Assembly: GCA_905182985.1 (NCBI GenBank)
Contig: CAJJDN010000071.1
Location: 206,772 to 270,771 of the forward strand
Length of the DNA stretch: 64,000 bases
From: Paramecium sonneborni
Taxonomy: Eukaryota > Ciliophora > Oligohymenophorea > Peniculida > Parameciidae
Direction: 5' to 3'
Shown: positions 1 through 11,739 of the stretch, piece by piece
Layout of the letters: each line of letters opens with the position of its first letter
How positions within the stretch are numbered: position 1 is the stretch's first letter
The notes under the pieces: model-generated
Told to the model about the DNA's origin: nothing
Seen by the model: only the letters and a program-made list of their open reading frames with translations
The model's database searches: none
Position numbers and translations under genes: made by a program

Positions 1-239
1 TTTTAATTGCTTCAAACAATTATAAGTTTGATTTATCTACCACAATGTCTTATCAGTAATTGTCACTCTAGAATATGATTAAAATATTGTTTTTCCTTTC
101 AAATTTTTAAATTCATATAGCAATTTTGGCTCATTACATTATTTTTCAAGTAATTCTTCAACCATCTACAAGTCTTAGAAATGATTATCATTACTTAAAC
201 AAATATATACAAACAATAGTTATTTTATAATTATTCAAT

Positions 240-520
240 TGTATATGTAAGTTTTTGAACTGATTTCTTTTCCACCAACTTATGATATGATTTTATACGT
301 AACAGTCTGTTTTCCTTTTGGACAGGTCTAACAAGGTTTATCAGAGGCGTAATGAAAGTCTTTTTTTATTAATTTTTTTCTAAATTGTAGTATTAAAGTT
401 TTTGCTGCTGCATATTTTAAGTTTAATTTTTAGGAAGCCTAATGTTAATTATATTGCTTACTTCTCTAATTTTTATTCCAGTTTAGAAGACTAATTGAAG
501 TAAGGCTTGTTTTTGATTTT
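240..520 (+). repeat. Diverged duplicated segment, copy 1
   Basis: This segment resembles 1110-1390 over about 280 bp with many substitutions and small indels. Shared landmarks in the same order are a 'ccacca' block (274 / 1141), 'acaaggttt' (333 / 1200), a 'gctgctgcat' / 'gcgctagcat' block (403 / 1272), 'agcctaa' (435 / 1307), 'acttct' (470 / 1329) and 'aagacta' (487 / 1355). No open frame runs through either copy. I read it as an old tandem duplication of unknown content. Confidence 0.45.
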
Positions 521-1109
521 TCGAAATTTTAACATATTATCTTTTTTAAGTAGAAGTCCTAGTCATTCTATTGATATGATGTATAATATTTTATAAATTT
601 TATACACCTTCTTATAATTTTATGATAAATAGGGGGGGGGAAAATAAATCATTTAATTAATATATATTAATCAATATAAGAATTATTTAATCATTAATTT
701 GTAAAATGCAAAAAATTAAAAAATTATCAAATATATCGATTATTGATTAATATATGATTTTTTAATATTTAAACTGCATCTAAATTTTTTATATTAATAT
801 CAAATTAATTTGGTTTCTATGTATAATGTCCTCAAATTTAATGCTTCATGTAGAGATGGAATAAATTATAAGCTAGCAATCCTAATTTGTTTTTAGTTAT
901 GAGATTGCATTTTTTAATATTTTTAATATTTGTACACCATGAATTTTTATCATAGTTAAATTATTAGCATTTCTAATCCTTAATATTATCAAAAAGTCAA
1001 AAAATTTGCATATTTTGAAATAAGTCAAATTAGAAATGGTCACACTTATTTGATTTTATAAAATATATTATTTTTAGTTTTTTTTGTATATAAACAAACA
1101 AAGTCAATT

Positions 1110-1390
1110 TAAATAATATTCTTTTTCATTTACTTTCACTCCACCAGTTTAGGAAATAATGTTAATCGATTATTTGATTTTTTAAGCTTTTTTAATAAGA
1201 CAAGGTTTCTTGGATAAATATCTTATTGATGTTTTTATCTATCGTTATCTAAACTGAAGTATAATAGTTTTAGCGCTAGCATAATTTATGGAAAGCTTTT
1301 GTGCAGCCTAAAATTAAATAAATATATTACTTCTTTAATTTTGAATCCTTTTTGAAAGACTAGAGCTTTCAAAGCCTCTTTGTTTGATAA
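1110..1390 (+). repeat. Diverged duplicated segment, copy 2
   Basis: Partner of 240-520, about 870 bp downstream in the same orientation, with landmarks in the same order. The identity is clearly above background for AT-rich DNA in the blocks that contain G and C, but low overall. Function unknown. Confidence 0.45.
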
Positions 1391-2194
1391 GGACATTTTA
1401 GAATATGGCCTTTTGTCTTATTGCTATTTTGACATCTTTTCTCAGTTTTTTACGTAATTTTAATAAATTCATCGAGAATAATTTTCTTTATCAATAATCT
1501 AGTCGAACTAAATCTTTTTACGAGAATAATTATAAATAAACACGTAATAATACGAAGTGTAAAAATTATACTCCTAAATTCGTCTCCTACATGAATAATC
1601 AATTCACTACAGTTAAAGGGTATAAAACGAGTTGTTTATTTTCAAATTTTTGATTAAAATTACTACAGTAATTAACTTTATTTTACATCATAAGTAAAGT
1701 TTGATATTACATTTTATCTAATATTTTGAAGGTCCTCTTTAATAGTTGTAATATTTATAAAATTGTATTATATTATAGTTTATTAAGGTTAAAGTTCTTT
1801 GTGAAAATTTTATAATGTAAAATTTAATCATAAATAATAGAATTCTCTATTTAGTAAAATGAAACAAAAATTTTATTTGTGATTATGAATTTTATTGTTT
1901 CCTAATTATTTTTTGGATTTGTTTAAGGAGTTTTAAATCTTTCCCTATTTATGTTCTTATTTAAAAAATTTTAAAGCACTTAAAATGGAGAGAGTTAAAA
2001 TAAATTTGATATGCTATTTCTAGATAAGTCAAAATAAAATAATTAAATAACTCTGTTAGAAAGAAAGACAAAAAGTTATTAGAATTTTTATATAAATATT
2101 ATTTACTAATAAATACCAATTAGATGGGATTATTGATTCATAACAATAATTATAAAAAAAATATATATATATATTAATTATTTTTGTTCGTTAA

Positions 2195-2776
2195 ATGTTT
2201 TATCATAAAAAGTCTCCTTCACTTTTAGATACAACAAGATAATCTTTAGAGAAATGTAGTTTATTAACGAGTGATGTTTCAACAATAAAAAAACCATAGA
2301 TTAGTCCAATAAGTTTCAAAAAGATTCGAACACCATCGACTTTTGTTGAACCAATAAAAAAAACATTAAGATAACTATCATAATAAATAAACTCTGATTC
2401 AATAAATGAAATTATATGTATTAATTAAAAGATCAGTTTGTTACAGCGAAGAAAGTCAGTTTTACTTTAATAATTTGAGAGAACAGAGTATTCAGATACT
2501 CGAAAAGCTATACGTTACAATAAAGATTTTAATAATAAGTATTTCGATAAATAAAGCATTACTTAGATGGAAAAGAATTGGACACATTATTAGGGATAAA
2601 TGGATTAATAATATAAATTTAATGGAAAAGGTGTTTTGTACTATAAAAATACAAAAGTTTTTGGAGTTTTTAAAGATGGAAATTTAGAAGGAAGAGCTAC
2701 TATATTCGATTAAGAAAACAAGATTAAAATAGCAATATATAAATAAGGAATTTTATAATAAATAGAATATCATTGA
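2195..2776 (+). CDS. Small MORN-repeat-like protein
   Basis: An uninterrupted frame of 193 codons under TAA/TAG=Gln, starting at the ATG at 2195 (MFYHKKSPSLLDTTRQS...) and ending at TGA 2774-2776. The N-terminal half is basic, Ser/Gln-rich and probably disordered. The C-terminal 60 residues contain a MORN-type repeat, YKFNGKGVLYYKN, followed by a second weaker unit, FGVFKDGNLEGRATIFD. MORN repeats are short beta-hairpins used in membrane-associated and cytoskeletal scaffolds; ciliates have many. With only one or two units the function cannot be predicted. The gene converges on the giant membrane-protein gene, and the two coding ends overlap by 7 bp. The frame is clear; the family assignment is moderate. 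Confidence 0.75.
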
Positions 2777-5700
2777 TTTTATTTTTCATGTTCTTATAAC
2801 TCGACATATTGGAATTAATAATCATTATTATTATTATGTTCTTAATCATTTCCATTAAGTTTTTATTCAAGTTCCAAATTGTTTCTTAAAATATAATTCA
2901 AAGCATCTTAAGCAGCTGTTTGTTTTCTATTTCTAATTTTTGCTTCCTTGAAAATAATATATAAATAAAATATACAATTTCTAAAAGTTATTTATCTTTT
3001 TATTCTTTTTTTTAATATCTAATCATAGCATGCTTTTTGATTAAATTAATTACAATTATTTATTAACCAATCTTTTTAAATAGTAACTTTGCTCTTAATC
3101 TTTGATTTAAAGCTAATTATCTTAGAAATCTAATATTAGAAACTTTCTAAATTAGTTAAATAAATAAAAATACTCTTTAAATTTATTCAATATTAACAAA
3201 TAATACTGGCATAAGAACAATTAACAATTTTGAAGCCATCCATAAAACATAAATGAGATTAATTGCAGCAAGTAAAACTTCAAAAAAAATGATGATTGGT
3301 GCATTTTGATCAATATTTTAATTTTTTAAACTAGCAATAACTAATGCAATATAGATAGTGCCAAAAGCAGTAAAACTAGATATGACATTAACAAAGTTTT
3401 ATCTTTTATAACCATAAGGTTAAGCAACAAATGAAGCAATTCCATATAATAAAACAATAATTAAGCATGACTCAGCCATATATATAGTATCATAAAAGAA
3501 TATTTCAATAGCAGTTTAGATTAAAATTTTTTCTAAAAGTCTAACAAATTCCCAATAATAAAATTAATCTGTGAATTCTCCATTAATATAATAATATTTA
3601 TATTTTCTAAGTGGTCTTTTATCTTTTTTTATCATATCATTTCTAATATGATAAAGAAGCATAGCAGGGATATAAACAACAAAAAATAGAAGACAAGGTA
3701 TAGAAATAAATAAAGTATAAAAGAAATGTTCAGTTCCATAACAATTTTAATTTAAATCTGGTTTAAGATATCTTCCATCTCCAATATCTTTACAATTCAA
3801 TAATTGAAGTGTTTTTTCATAAAAACTAGGTAAATAAAATAACCAAATAATTAACCAAGTAGCTGTGTAATAGATTCCTCTTTTAATTTTTTAATTTCTA
3901 AAAAGAATAGACCATATAAACATAAAAATAACCATAGATGATATAGGTTTTAAAACTTCTATAATATAATTGACATAAACCATTGGTATATAGTTATTAA
4001 CATTAATCATAGGACATTCTAAAGAGAAATCAAATATTGATGAATCTTAAGTATCTTAAACTTATGATGGAATATCAACAACTATTTTACTAACTAATGA
4101 AATCTATTAATAATATGCAAGAAATATTTTTAATAGAGAATTTAAATCTTTAACTTAACCTAGATTTGATCCTATTTTTTTTAAAGGAGGTAACATTTAA
4201 TTTAAACATGGTAAAACACATAAAATAACAACATCTTAAGCTAAAAAGAATATTGACATTATAAAATAAACAAATATTCCAATACTACTTAATAATATGA
4301 TTGCAATAGGCCAATCAACTTTTGAACATAAAATGCAAATTTATCTAGAATCTCTTGCATAATTATTTTAATAATCACAAGCTTAACACATTCTTCCAGT
4401 ATAACCATTTCCACATTAATTTTAATTAATTCCACCTAAACAATCACTGAATTCTCGATCACATTTATAAATTTATAAAGTTGTTATATTTTCTCTCCAA
4501 TAAAATCGTTCCAAATCTGTTTATGCTCCTCCATAACATTGAATTCTAAATTATTTAGCTAAAGGACAAACTTAACATTGTCCATTTTCTTAAAATGTTG
4601 GTAATTTAAAAGAATAGAATCCGTAAGGACATTAATAACAAACACTATAATTATCTAAACTTTACAAAATTTCTCCATATAAACATTTTCTGAATACTAC
4701 AAAGAATGTATAATTGTAATTATTAACAAAATAGTATTTGTATTTTGATATTGATTTTACTTCATCACTACTTAAATAAAATGGATATTCTGTATCAGGA
4801 ATTCCAATTGCTGTTAAATTTTCAAGAGTAAAAAATCCTTCTTTAAATCTCACTTCATTAGTACCTCTACTTGGATTTGAAATACTTAGAGAATAATTCT
4901 CTGATCCAGAAGCATATATTTTTAAATATGCCTTATCATTATACATAGTTTAATTCTTATTAGATTTCATTATAAATCTTAATGGATATTAAACAGTATC
5001 TCCACTTTTAAATTACTTCAAAAAATATTAACCATTATTTGAATAAGGAATAAAATAATAACCTTAAACAGGTTGTAAGTTTTCATCATAAACATAAGGA
5101 TTTGCCATTTCTGGATCTAATGGACTTGTAAGAAACAAAGCAGAAGGATAAGAACTATTATTATCACCTTCTATATAGGCTGAATTATTCTCAAAAATTG
5201 TATAATTATCTATTTATGGATTGAATACAAGTGTCTTTAATGCCCCTCCATATTTATAAGCTGTATTGTTTCTAAATGAAGATTTCTTTATTGTTATTAC
5301 TGGTATGTCCTAAATCTAATTTATATCAAAAGATTGATTTAATGAATTTATGTATAAACAACCACCTGAATCTACTGCAATATTATTCTAAAAATTTGAG
5401 TTTAATATTGTCATCTGAGAAGTATTCTATAAATCAGCCATAATTGAACCTCCTGATATATTTACATAGTTATGATCAAAAATTAGAGAATCAAAAAATA
5501 CAAATTATTTTTACAAAGAAACATAATAACACCCTCCGTAATTACCATTACTATCAATACACCATCCTCCTATAAAATAACTATATGAATCTTTTATATA
5601 GAAACCTGAAGATATACATTTATAATCTAGACATCTTAACTACTAAAATTGATTAAACAACATATATATTGCTGAATCATATATCTCTACCAAACTATTA

Positions 5701-8700
5701 TTTATAGAACTCTGATTTTATTAAATATTCATTAATATCAATCCATCACTTTTTAAATATGATAGACTAAGATAAATCAAATTTGAATCTTTTACTATTA
5801 TATTTTAAAAAACACTCTAATTCAAATAAATCCATGTTTTATAACCATATATTAGTTAACCTTCATTCTTCTAATTTTCAAAAATCTTTAAATCACTTAT
5901 TAAAAAATTCTATAATATCAATACACAATATTTTAAATAGAACAAAGATCCTTAAGTAATTTTGTTTTATTTAAATTGTTAAGGACTTGTTGTGATATTA
6001 TTATTATTAAATTAGTTATTTTAAAAAGAAATATTATATAAAGATGCTCTGATAATTGAACCATTATTTGAGTATAAATTAGCAAAAGTATTTTAAATAA
6101 AAATTATTTATTTATTGAATTAATACGGCTATACATCACCAATATTAATAATACTTAAATGTGAAATATTCAACGATGGATAAGAAATCTAATCTTCTTC
6201 CTAAATAAATAAGAGACCTCCATCTTTTAATGAGCATATTTCTTAGAAGGAATTTAATTGAAATGTTATTTATGTATCATTTACAGTATTTTCAATGTAA
6301 ATAGCTCCATTTCCAAATGAATAAATATTACTAATAGTATTTTAAAGAAAAGAAACCAAAGGTACTACTTCATCTGCATGATACATCTCAATAATAAAAA
6401 TAGATCCAGTATAAGAGCTAATAAATGAGAAATTACTCATTTATACAAAAAAAGAAGCACATGATATCTATGCAAAACCTCCTTTTTCACTTTATGTTCC
6501 ATAATATGTTGAATCTTAAAAGTTTATCTAATTTACATTTATTGTATTTAGAGTGATCACTTCAGCATTTAAAATAAGAATACTTGTGCTCAAACTATAT
6601 TGAATTTATTAAAAATTTGAATTTGTTATTGAAAATTAAGATTAAAATCCTTGAAAGAAAAGAGCAGTTGACGAAACTAAGAAATTAGAGTCAGCTGCTT
6701 TCAAATTTAAAAGTGTGAAGTTTAATTCAGACATCTAAACATAAAATTCAGAACTTAACTTAATATTGAATCCATAACAAGTATTTGCCAATGATGAGGA
6801 AACCAGAGTTATTTGATTCATAACTACTTTTGAAATTTAAATTTAACATTTATAATTGCTACATTCATAATCTTGTAAATTTACAATTGAAACAAATCCA
6901 TTTTAATAGACTTAACCAATATTAAAGGATATTATATTCATTTAAATGATTGGAGTTTCAATTATATTAATACTCAATTAAGATGGATTTTTGAAGGTGT
7001 AATTATTTATTGTAAGAGCTTTAAATGAAGATATCAAAATAGAACTATTATCGAAAATACTATTCTATCCTTAAAAGGTGTAGCCATTTTAAAATATAAA
7101 TGCATATATCTAATTTGATTCTTAGTATTGATTATCTTATAAAGTTACTGTTGATAAATAAACATTATTCATTAGATGGTTACTGCTTTATACAAAATTA
7201 ATTATTGCTGCTCCTGCATATTATGTTATCACATTGTTTTCAATTGTTAAATCGTTTATGTTGATTTTTGATGACTCAGAGTTATCAATAATTATATTAT
7301 TAAATAATGAAGAACAAAATTGATTTCCAATAAATTTGACATTCTAAATATCCAATGAAAAATATTAAAATAATTATTTCATATTAGTTTATTAGTCACA
7401 TTAACAATTTTAAATTAATAAATTAGAAAGATGTATATCAGTATTCGAATTTATAGATATTATTTATTATTCTAAATTACAGTCTAGGATTTATATGTTA
7501 TTTAATTAAATCATTTGCACAGATGCTACTTACAATAATGGTTTTGTCATAACTTAATTATTAATTTAAATTGAATCTATTAAAAAATAATTCATTTCTT
7601 TTATATTTATGTAATAGTAATAATTATTATTAAAAATTAGTTAACAATTTTTTATGTTAACTCCTATTATTGATGATAAGAAAAGTTCTTACTAAGGTAA
7701 GATTAAAGTCAAATCTTGTAAAGATATTTATTGAAAATTTTTAATTTCTTATGAAATAATTAAACTAGATTAGGAAGGTGAAGTCCCTTAAATTTGTAAA
7801 CTTACCAAATAATTTATGGATTGATCAATAATAATTTTATTCCAAATTATATTCTATTTATTTATTTATACATTTCCTATTAACATATCTAACTATTCAA
7901 TTGTAAAATACAAAATATAAAAATTAGTCAAAGAAATCTTTGTATTGATATAATTTATAATATTACTACTATAGACTTGATTAAAAAAGCATTCTAAATT
8001 ATTAGAGTTGAAATAATTAGTTATTTGAATGAATAAAACAGAATATTAAAATTAGATGAGAAGAAAGTTTTAATTCAAGATAATTTGTTGGCTATAATAA
8101 TAGGTATTAAGTGTAAAAACTTGGATATTATTCTAATTTAGCAAATCATAAATTGAGTAAAATTACAATTTATAGGAACTCTGTTACAAAAGTATTATAA
8201 ATTCTTTATACAACTAAAGTTATTTAAATGAAACTCCGATATCTTTCTTATAAAAATAAAAATTTACTTTAAACAATTGTTGCTTATTAATTAGTGTTTT
8301 ATATAATCGCTATCTATACTCCATTGGTTGCGATTTATACTTATGTATTTTAGGCTATGTAATTGACATTATCAATAGGATATTTATAATAAAATACTAA
8401 ATTTGTTTAAGTTGTTGCAATACTAAATTAACATTAGTATAGATTGTTATCATTCAACAGAAAGTAAATATAATTAGTTGATATGATAATTTATAATACT
8501 TATAATTAGTTTGTAAGGGATTGTGAATTTGTAGGGTTAAGACTAAACGCATTGTTTTGAAATTAATAACAGTATATATTTTGATTTAATGCATAAATTA
8601 CATAAATGATATTATTATATTGAAATTAAGAAACTAGTTAAGTAGTATAAGTTGATACAGTTGATTATTAAAATTATGATTAGATGGTATAAGTATAACA

Positions 8701-10002
8701 TAAATATTGGGAGAATTAACAAGTTTATGATGTTTAAGAAAGACTCACTACTAATCCATTTTAATAGAGTACGAGTATTAAATCTTGCTAAATAATTTAA
8801 ATGGCAATATTGTTATTATTATTGACTTAAATGATTTATTGCAGTTGATACCATTAATTATAAACATAAATATTACTATTAGATAAGCCTACTTCAAGAA
8901 TGTATTATGATTACAATATATAAGATATACTAATGCTATCAGGTAGATAATAAAATGATCTAATTTTGGTTCCGATTAAATTTGTATCTATTTGATAAAT
9001 CTATATCATTTCTTCATTAATTTAAGGATTGTTTAAAAGTAATGTAATGATTTAATCTTCAATACTAAATGATAATTGTTTTATATTGTTTGGACATGAG
9101 GAAGTCCAGGAATTCAGGTTTCCTAAAGCATTTTATTTTATATCATATTTTTAATATTCACAAGTATTAGAAAAAAAGATGATATAATCATCTATCAATT
9201 ACATCTATATAGGAGTTAAATTTAAAATTATATTTGAAATAGTTAATGTAACTGTTGTAGATTTAATATTGATTTAGTTTATGCTAAGAGTTTATGTAGA
9301 AATAGTATAAACATTAATTTCAAACTCAGTATCACTTATAGTCTTTTTTGATAGTTAATAGAGAGTGAATTAATCAATCACAAAGCTATTAAGTAAAAAT
9401 TACATATTTTAGGTATAGTATTCCAATGAATATGATCCAGTAGTAGTAGTACCAGCTATTAAAGTATCATAAGATTAATTAATAAGAATCTGATAATTTA
9501 TTAATATATTCTTTAAATTCAAAGCTAAAGTTCTAATATATAGAATATCATACATTTTGCTTTTCCTTTAATAATGTTTGCTTAATAATCCCAAAGAATT
9601 ACTTCATTCTGATTTGTTCCAACACTTATCAATGAATTCAATGTATATATTGATTAAACATTTCCCATAAAATTTAAAGAAGCCTTTATTGGATTATTTT
9701 CATCTAAACTATACACAAGCAATTCGTTATCCAAGCCAACATATACATTTGAGCTCTCTGTCTCCAAATATGCAACACTCTATCCATCAACTGTTTACTA
9801 ATATTTTCTTACTTGACTTTATCTATCCAAGAGTTCCTGATTCTGCCTAAAGAAAAACTATTGCATTCTAAACAGAAGTTATGATTTATTTGTAACCACT
9901 AGAATATACAAATAGATTCGCTTAATTATACAGATTTCCAAGGTAAAAAACACTTGGGCAATCCTAACAATACCCTATTGCAAATATTACAAAAAACAAC
10001 AT
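2770..10002 (-). CDS. Giant membrane protein with beta-helix repeats, Cys-rich neck and multi-pass C-terminus
   Basis: Starts at the ATG at 10002 with a signal peptide (MLFFVIFAIGYC) and ends at TGA 2770-2772, about 2,300 residues. The N-terminal part (about 9.9-9.5 kb) reads like a beta-propeller (NEVILWDYQ). A very long Asn/Gln/Ser-rich ectodomain follows, with parallel-beta-helix units such as NNIAVDSGGCLYI and NNTAYKYGGALKT near 5.4-5.2 kb, the pattern of PbH1 / polymorphic outer-membrane-protein repeats. A Cys-rich stretch (4.65-4.35 kb) holds CPYGFYSFKLPTF and CGNGYTGRMCQAC, like GCC2/GCC3 or EGF-like necks. About seven membrane segments (4.34-3.2 kb) come before a basic cytoplasmic tail. 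Ciliate genomes hold large families of such surface proteins of unknown function. At least one intron ends CAG and one near the 3' end appears to end AAG. Two adjacent genes cannot be fully excluded because I did not resolve every intron near 8 kb. Confidence 0.75.
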
Positions 10003-10313
10003 TAAATTAATATTGAATTTATAAATATTTATTAACCTTAGTGTTTTTATATGATTATATTATAATTAGAATTAAGTATCTAAATTAAAGAAATGTTCAA
10101 ATAATCAAGTTAAAGCTCTTTTGATAAAATAACCTTGTAGTATTTTATATTTAATTTTAATTAAAAAAATATGGATACTATCTTCTTAATTATAGCGAGA
10201 AACCTGATAAGATTGGTAAGAATCAAAATAGTAAATAAAATTTATTAAATTTAATACTTAAAAATATATAATCTAACTATTCTATTTGATGAAACTTAAA
10301 ACTATATATAAAT
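10003..10313. promoter_or_regulatory. Divergent intergenic region
   Basis: 311 bp between the start of the giant membrane-protein gene (minus) and the putative start of the next plus-strand gene. It is very AT-rich with no ORF. By position it should hold promoters for both genes; no specific motif was identified. Confidence 0.35.
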
Positions 10314-11739
10314 ATGAGTAAATATTTTTTAAAATATATTTTTGTGCCTGAAAATCAAAATTTTATTTATAATAGAACGACTTATAAATTCTTTAGAGTT
10401 GAAGCATCTTTATCAGGGTTAATTAAGGCTTTTTTTCATAAAACATTTGTTTTCCAAGGCTAAAATAATTCTTATTGAATAGTCTAATAGAATAGGAGGA
10501 ATTATTCAAAAAAGGAAAGAAAATTAATTTATTTTTGAAGAAAGGTGTTTTTCAATTATAATAGATAAGTAGTACAATAGAACATTATTTTATATGACTG
10601 GTAAAATTGGGCTATATTTGTATCGATTAATATTATAATCTATTAAGTGTGACTAGTATAAAAAATTATTTAGTTATTAATATTGGAAGTGAGAATTAAA
10701 GAGAGTCCAATAAAGAAGGAATTTTTAAAACTATTCAAATTTATCATGAGAATGAGGAATTACTTAATTTAATTAAAGCTTATCCTAAATTACTTTTTAA
10801 TAATAAGTAAGTTTTTAACTAAGAAAATATAAAGATATTGTTTATTATAAAGCTTTTTAGATTCTTATAAAAGATTTATGTTTTTCTAAAAGGAATTTGA
10901 ATTTAGATGTTGAATTTAAATAAATAAGGATAAAGAAAATTAAGATAAGATATCTAATGATATTTGATTTAAAAAAGTGAGTAGTTATAGATCAATTTTT
11001 AGATTAGTTTGATTGCCGAAATGGATATTTGTAATTTGTAAGTTATATTACGAGATAATTTTGAAGTATATTTAAATTCAAATGGAATAAAAATAAATAT
11101 TGAATAAATAGTTTAAAAGGAAAATAAGGGAATTTATAAAGTTAATTATGATTTTTTGTTATTAAACGTACAATTTTTATAAATAGCATCTATGACTCAG
11201 AATTCAAGTTTAAATAAATTAAAGAAGATTAAGAGAAGCTAAAACACAATACTTTTGATAAATAGAAATATAGTTAGGGAATTATAATTATTATTTAGAG
11301 ATGTAAATTGATATTTATAAAAGATTTTGGATGTTTATATAGTAAATCCAAATTAGAATAAAATAAAAAAGATTAGGAAATAGCAAAGAAATTCTTTGTA
11401 GTTTCTAATATAATACCCAAAAGATTCAAGAAGTCTCATAGTGATGTCATTGAAGATTGTTAAAGTTGATTAGATTGTTATATGTTCATATAAGAGTCAA
11501 TTTGTGATGTGTGGAATGCAAAAATGATGATTACTAAAAATTGGATTGAAATAAGCTTTAACTAGGGTATTTTGATACGATGATGATGATTGAGAAAGAA
11601 TTAGAAAAGAAATGTATAAGAATAGATAGAAACTGATGATAGCAGGATTAGTCTACTTGCCATATAGTAAGATGAAATAATTATATGTGTGAATAATTAA
11701 TTTCAGTTAGTGCTTTTAAATTTAAAATATGGATTATGA
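10314..11739 (+). CDS. Hypothetical protein, probably beta-propeller-like; exon structure unresolved
   Basis: Several open segments on the plus strand look like one protein but are separated by TGA codons that need introns. They include GYICIDQYYNLLSVTSIKNY near 10.62 kb, a stretch with FLQIASMTQNSSLNK near 11.2 kb, ILDVYIVNPNQNK near 11.33 kb, and a C-terminal stretch with ISLLAIQQDEIIICVNNQF before TGA 11737-11739. The alternation of short hydrophobic strands resembles WD-type blades, but no WD dipeptide was found, so this is inference. One in-frame TGATGA near 11525 is not explained by an intron of normal length. The last codons overlap the start codon of the next gene by 11 bp, so either the end or that start may be wrong, or this is a decaying gene. 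The start at 10314 (MSKYFLKYIF) is a guess. Confidence 0.4.

Larger units (their letters stand above)
1..2194. other. AT-rich stretch without a recognisable gene
   Basis: No frame on either strand gives a sustained open reading under the TGA-only code with protein-like composition, and nothing here looks like the neighbouring coding DNA. That is unusually long for this window, where most gaps are under 120 bp. It holds a diverged pair of similar segments (about 240-520 and 1110-1390), a run of nine G at 632-640, and a TA-rich stretch near 2159-2176 just before the first gene. It could be subtelomeric or pericentric DNA, a decayed gene pair, or a non-coding RNA region; the sequence does not decide. 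Confidence 0.5.

Noticed and set aside
1..2194. Telomere or telomere-proximal repeat
   Set aside because: No G3-4T2-3 repeats are present; the single G run is not telomeric.
2406..2687. 93-residue ORF starting MKLYVLIKRSVCYSEESQ
   Set aside because: Wrong frame; the overlapping TGA-only frame 2195-2776 gives the MORN-type protein.
2898..2900. Alternative stop for the giant membrane-protein gene
   Set aside because: Reading through the 29-nt GTATATTTTA...TTCAAG stretch gives this stop, but splicing it gives a longer tail with normal composition; kept as a second possibility only.
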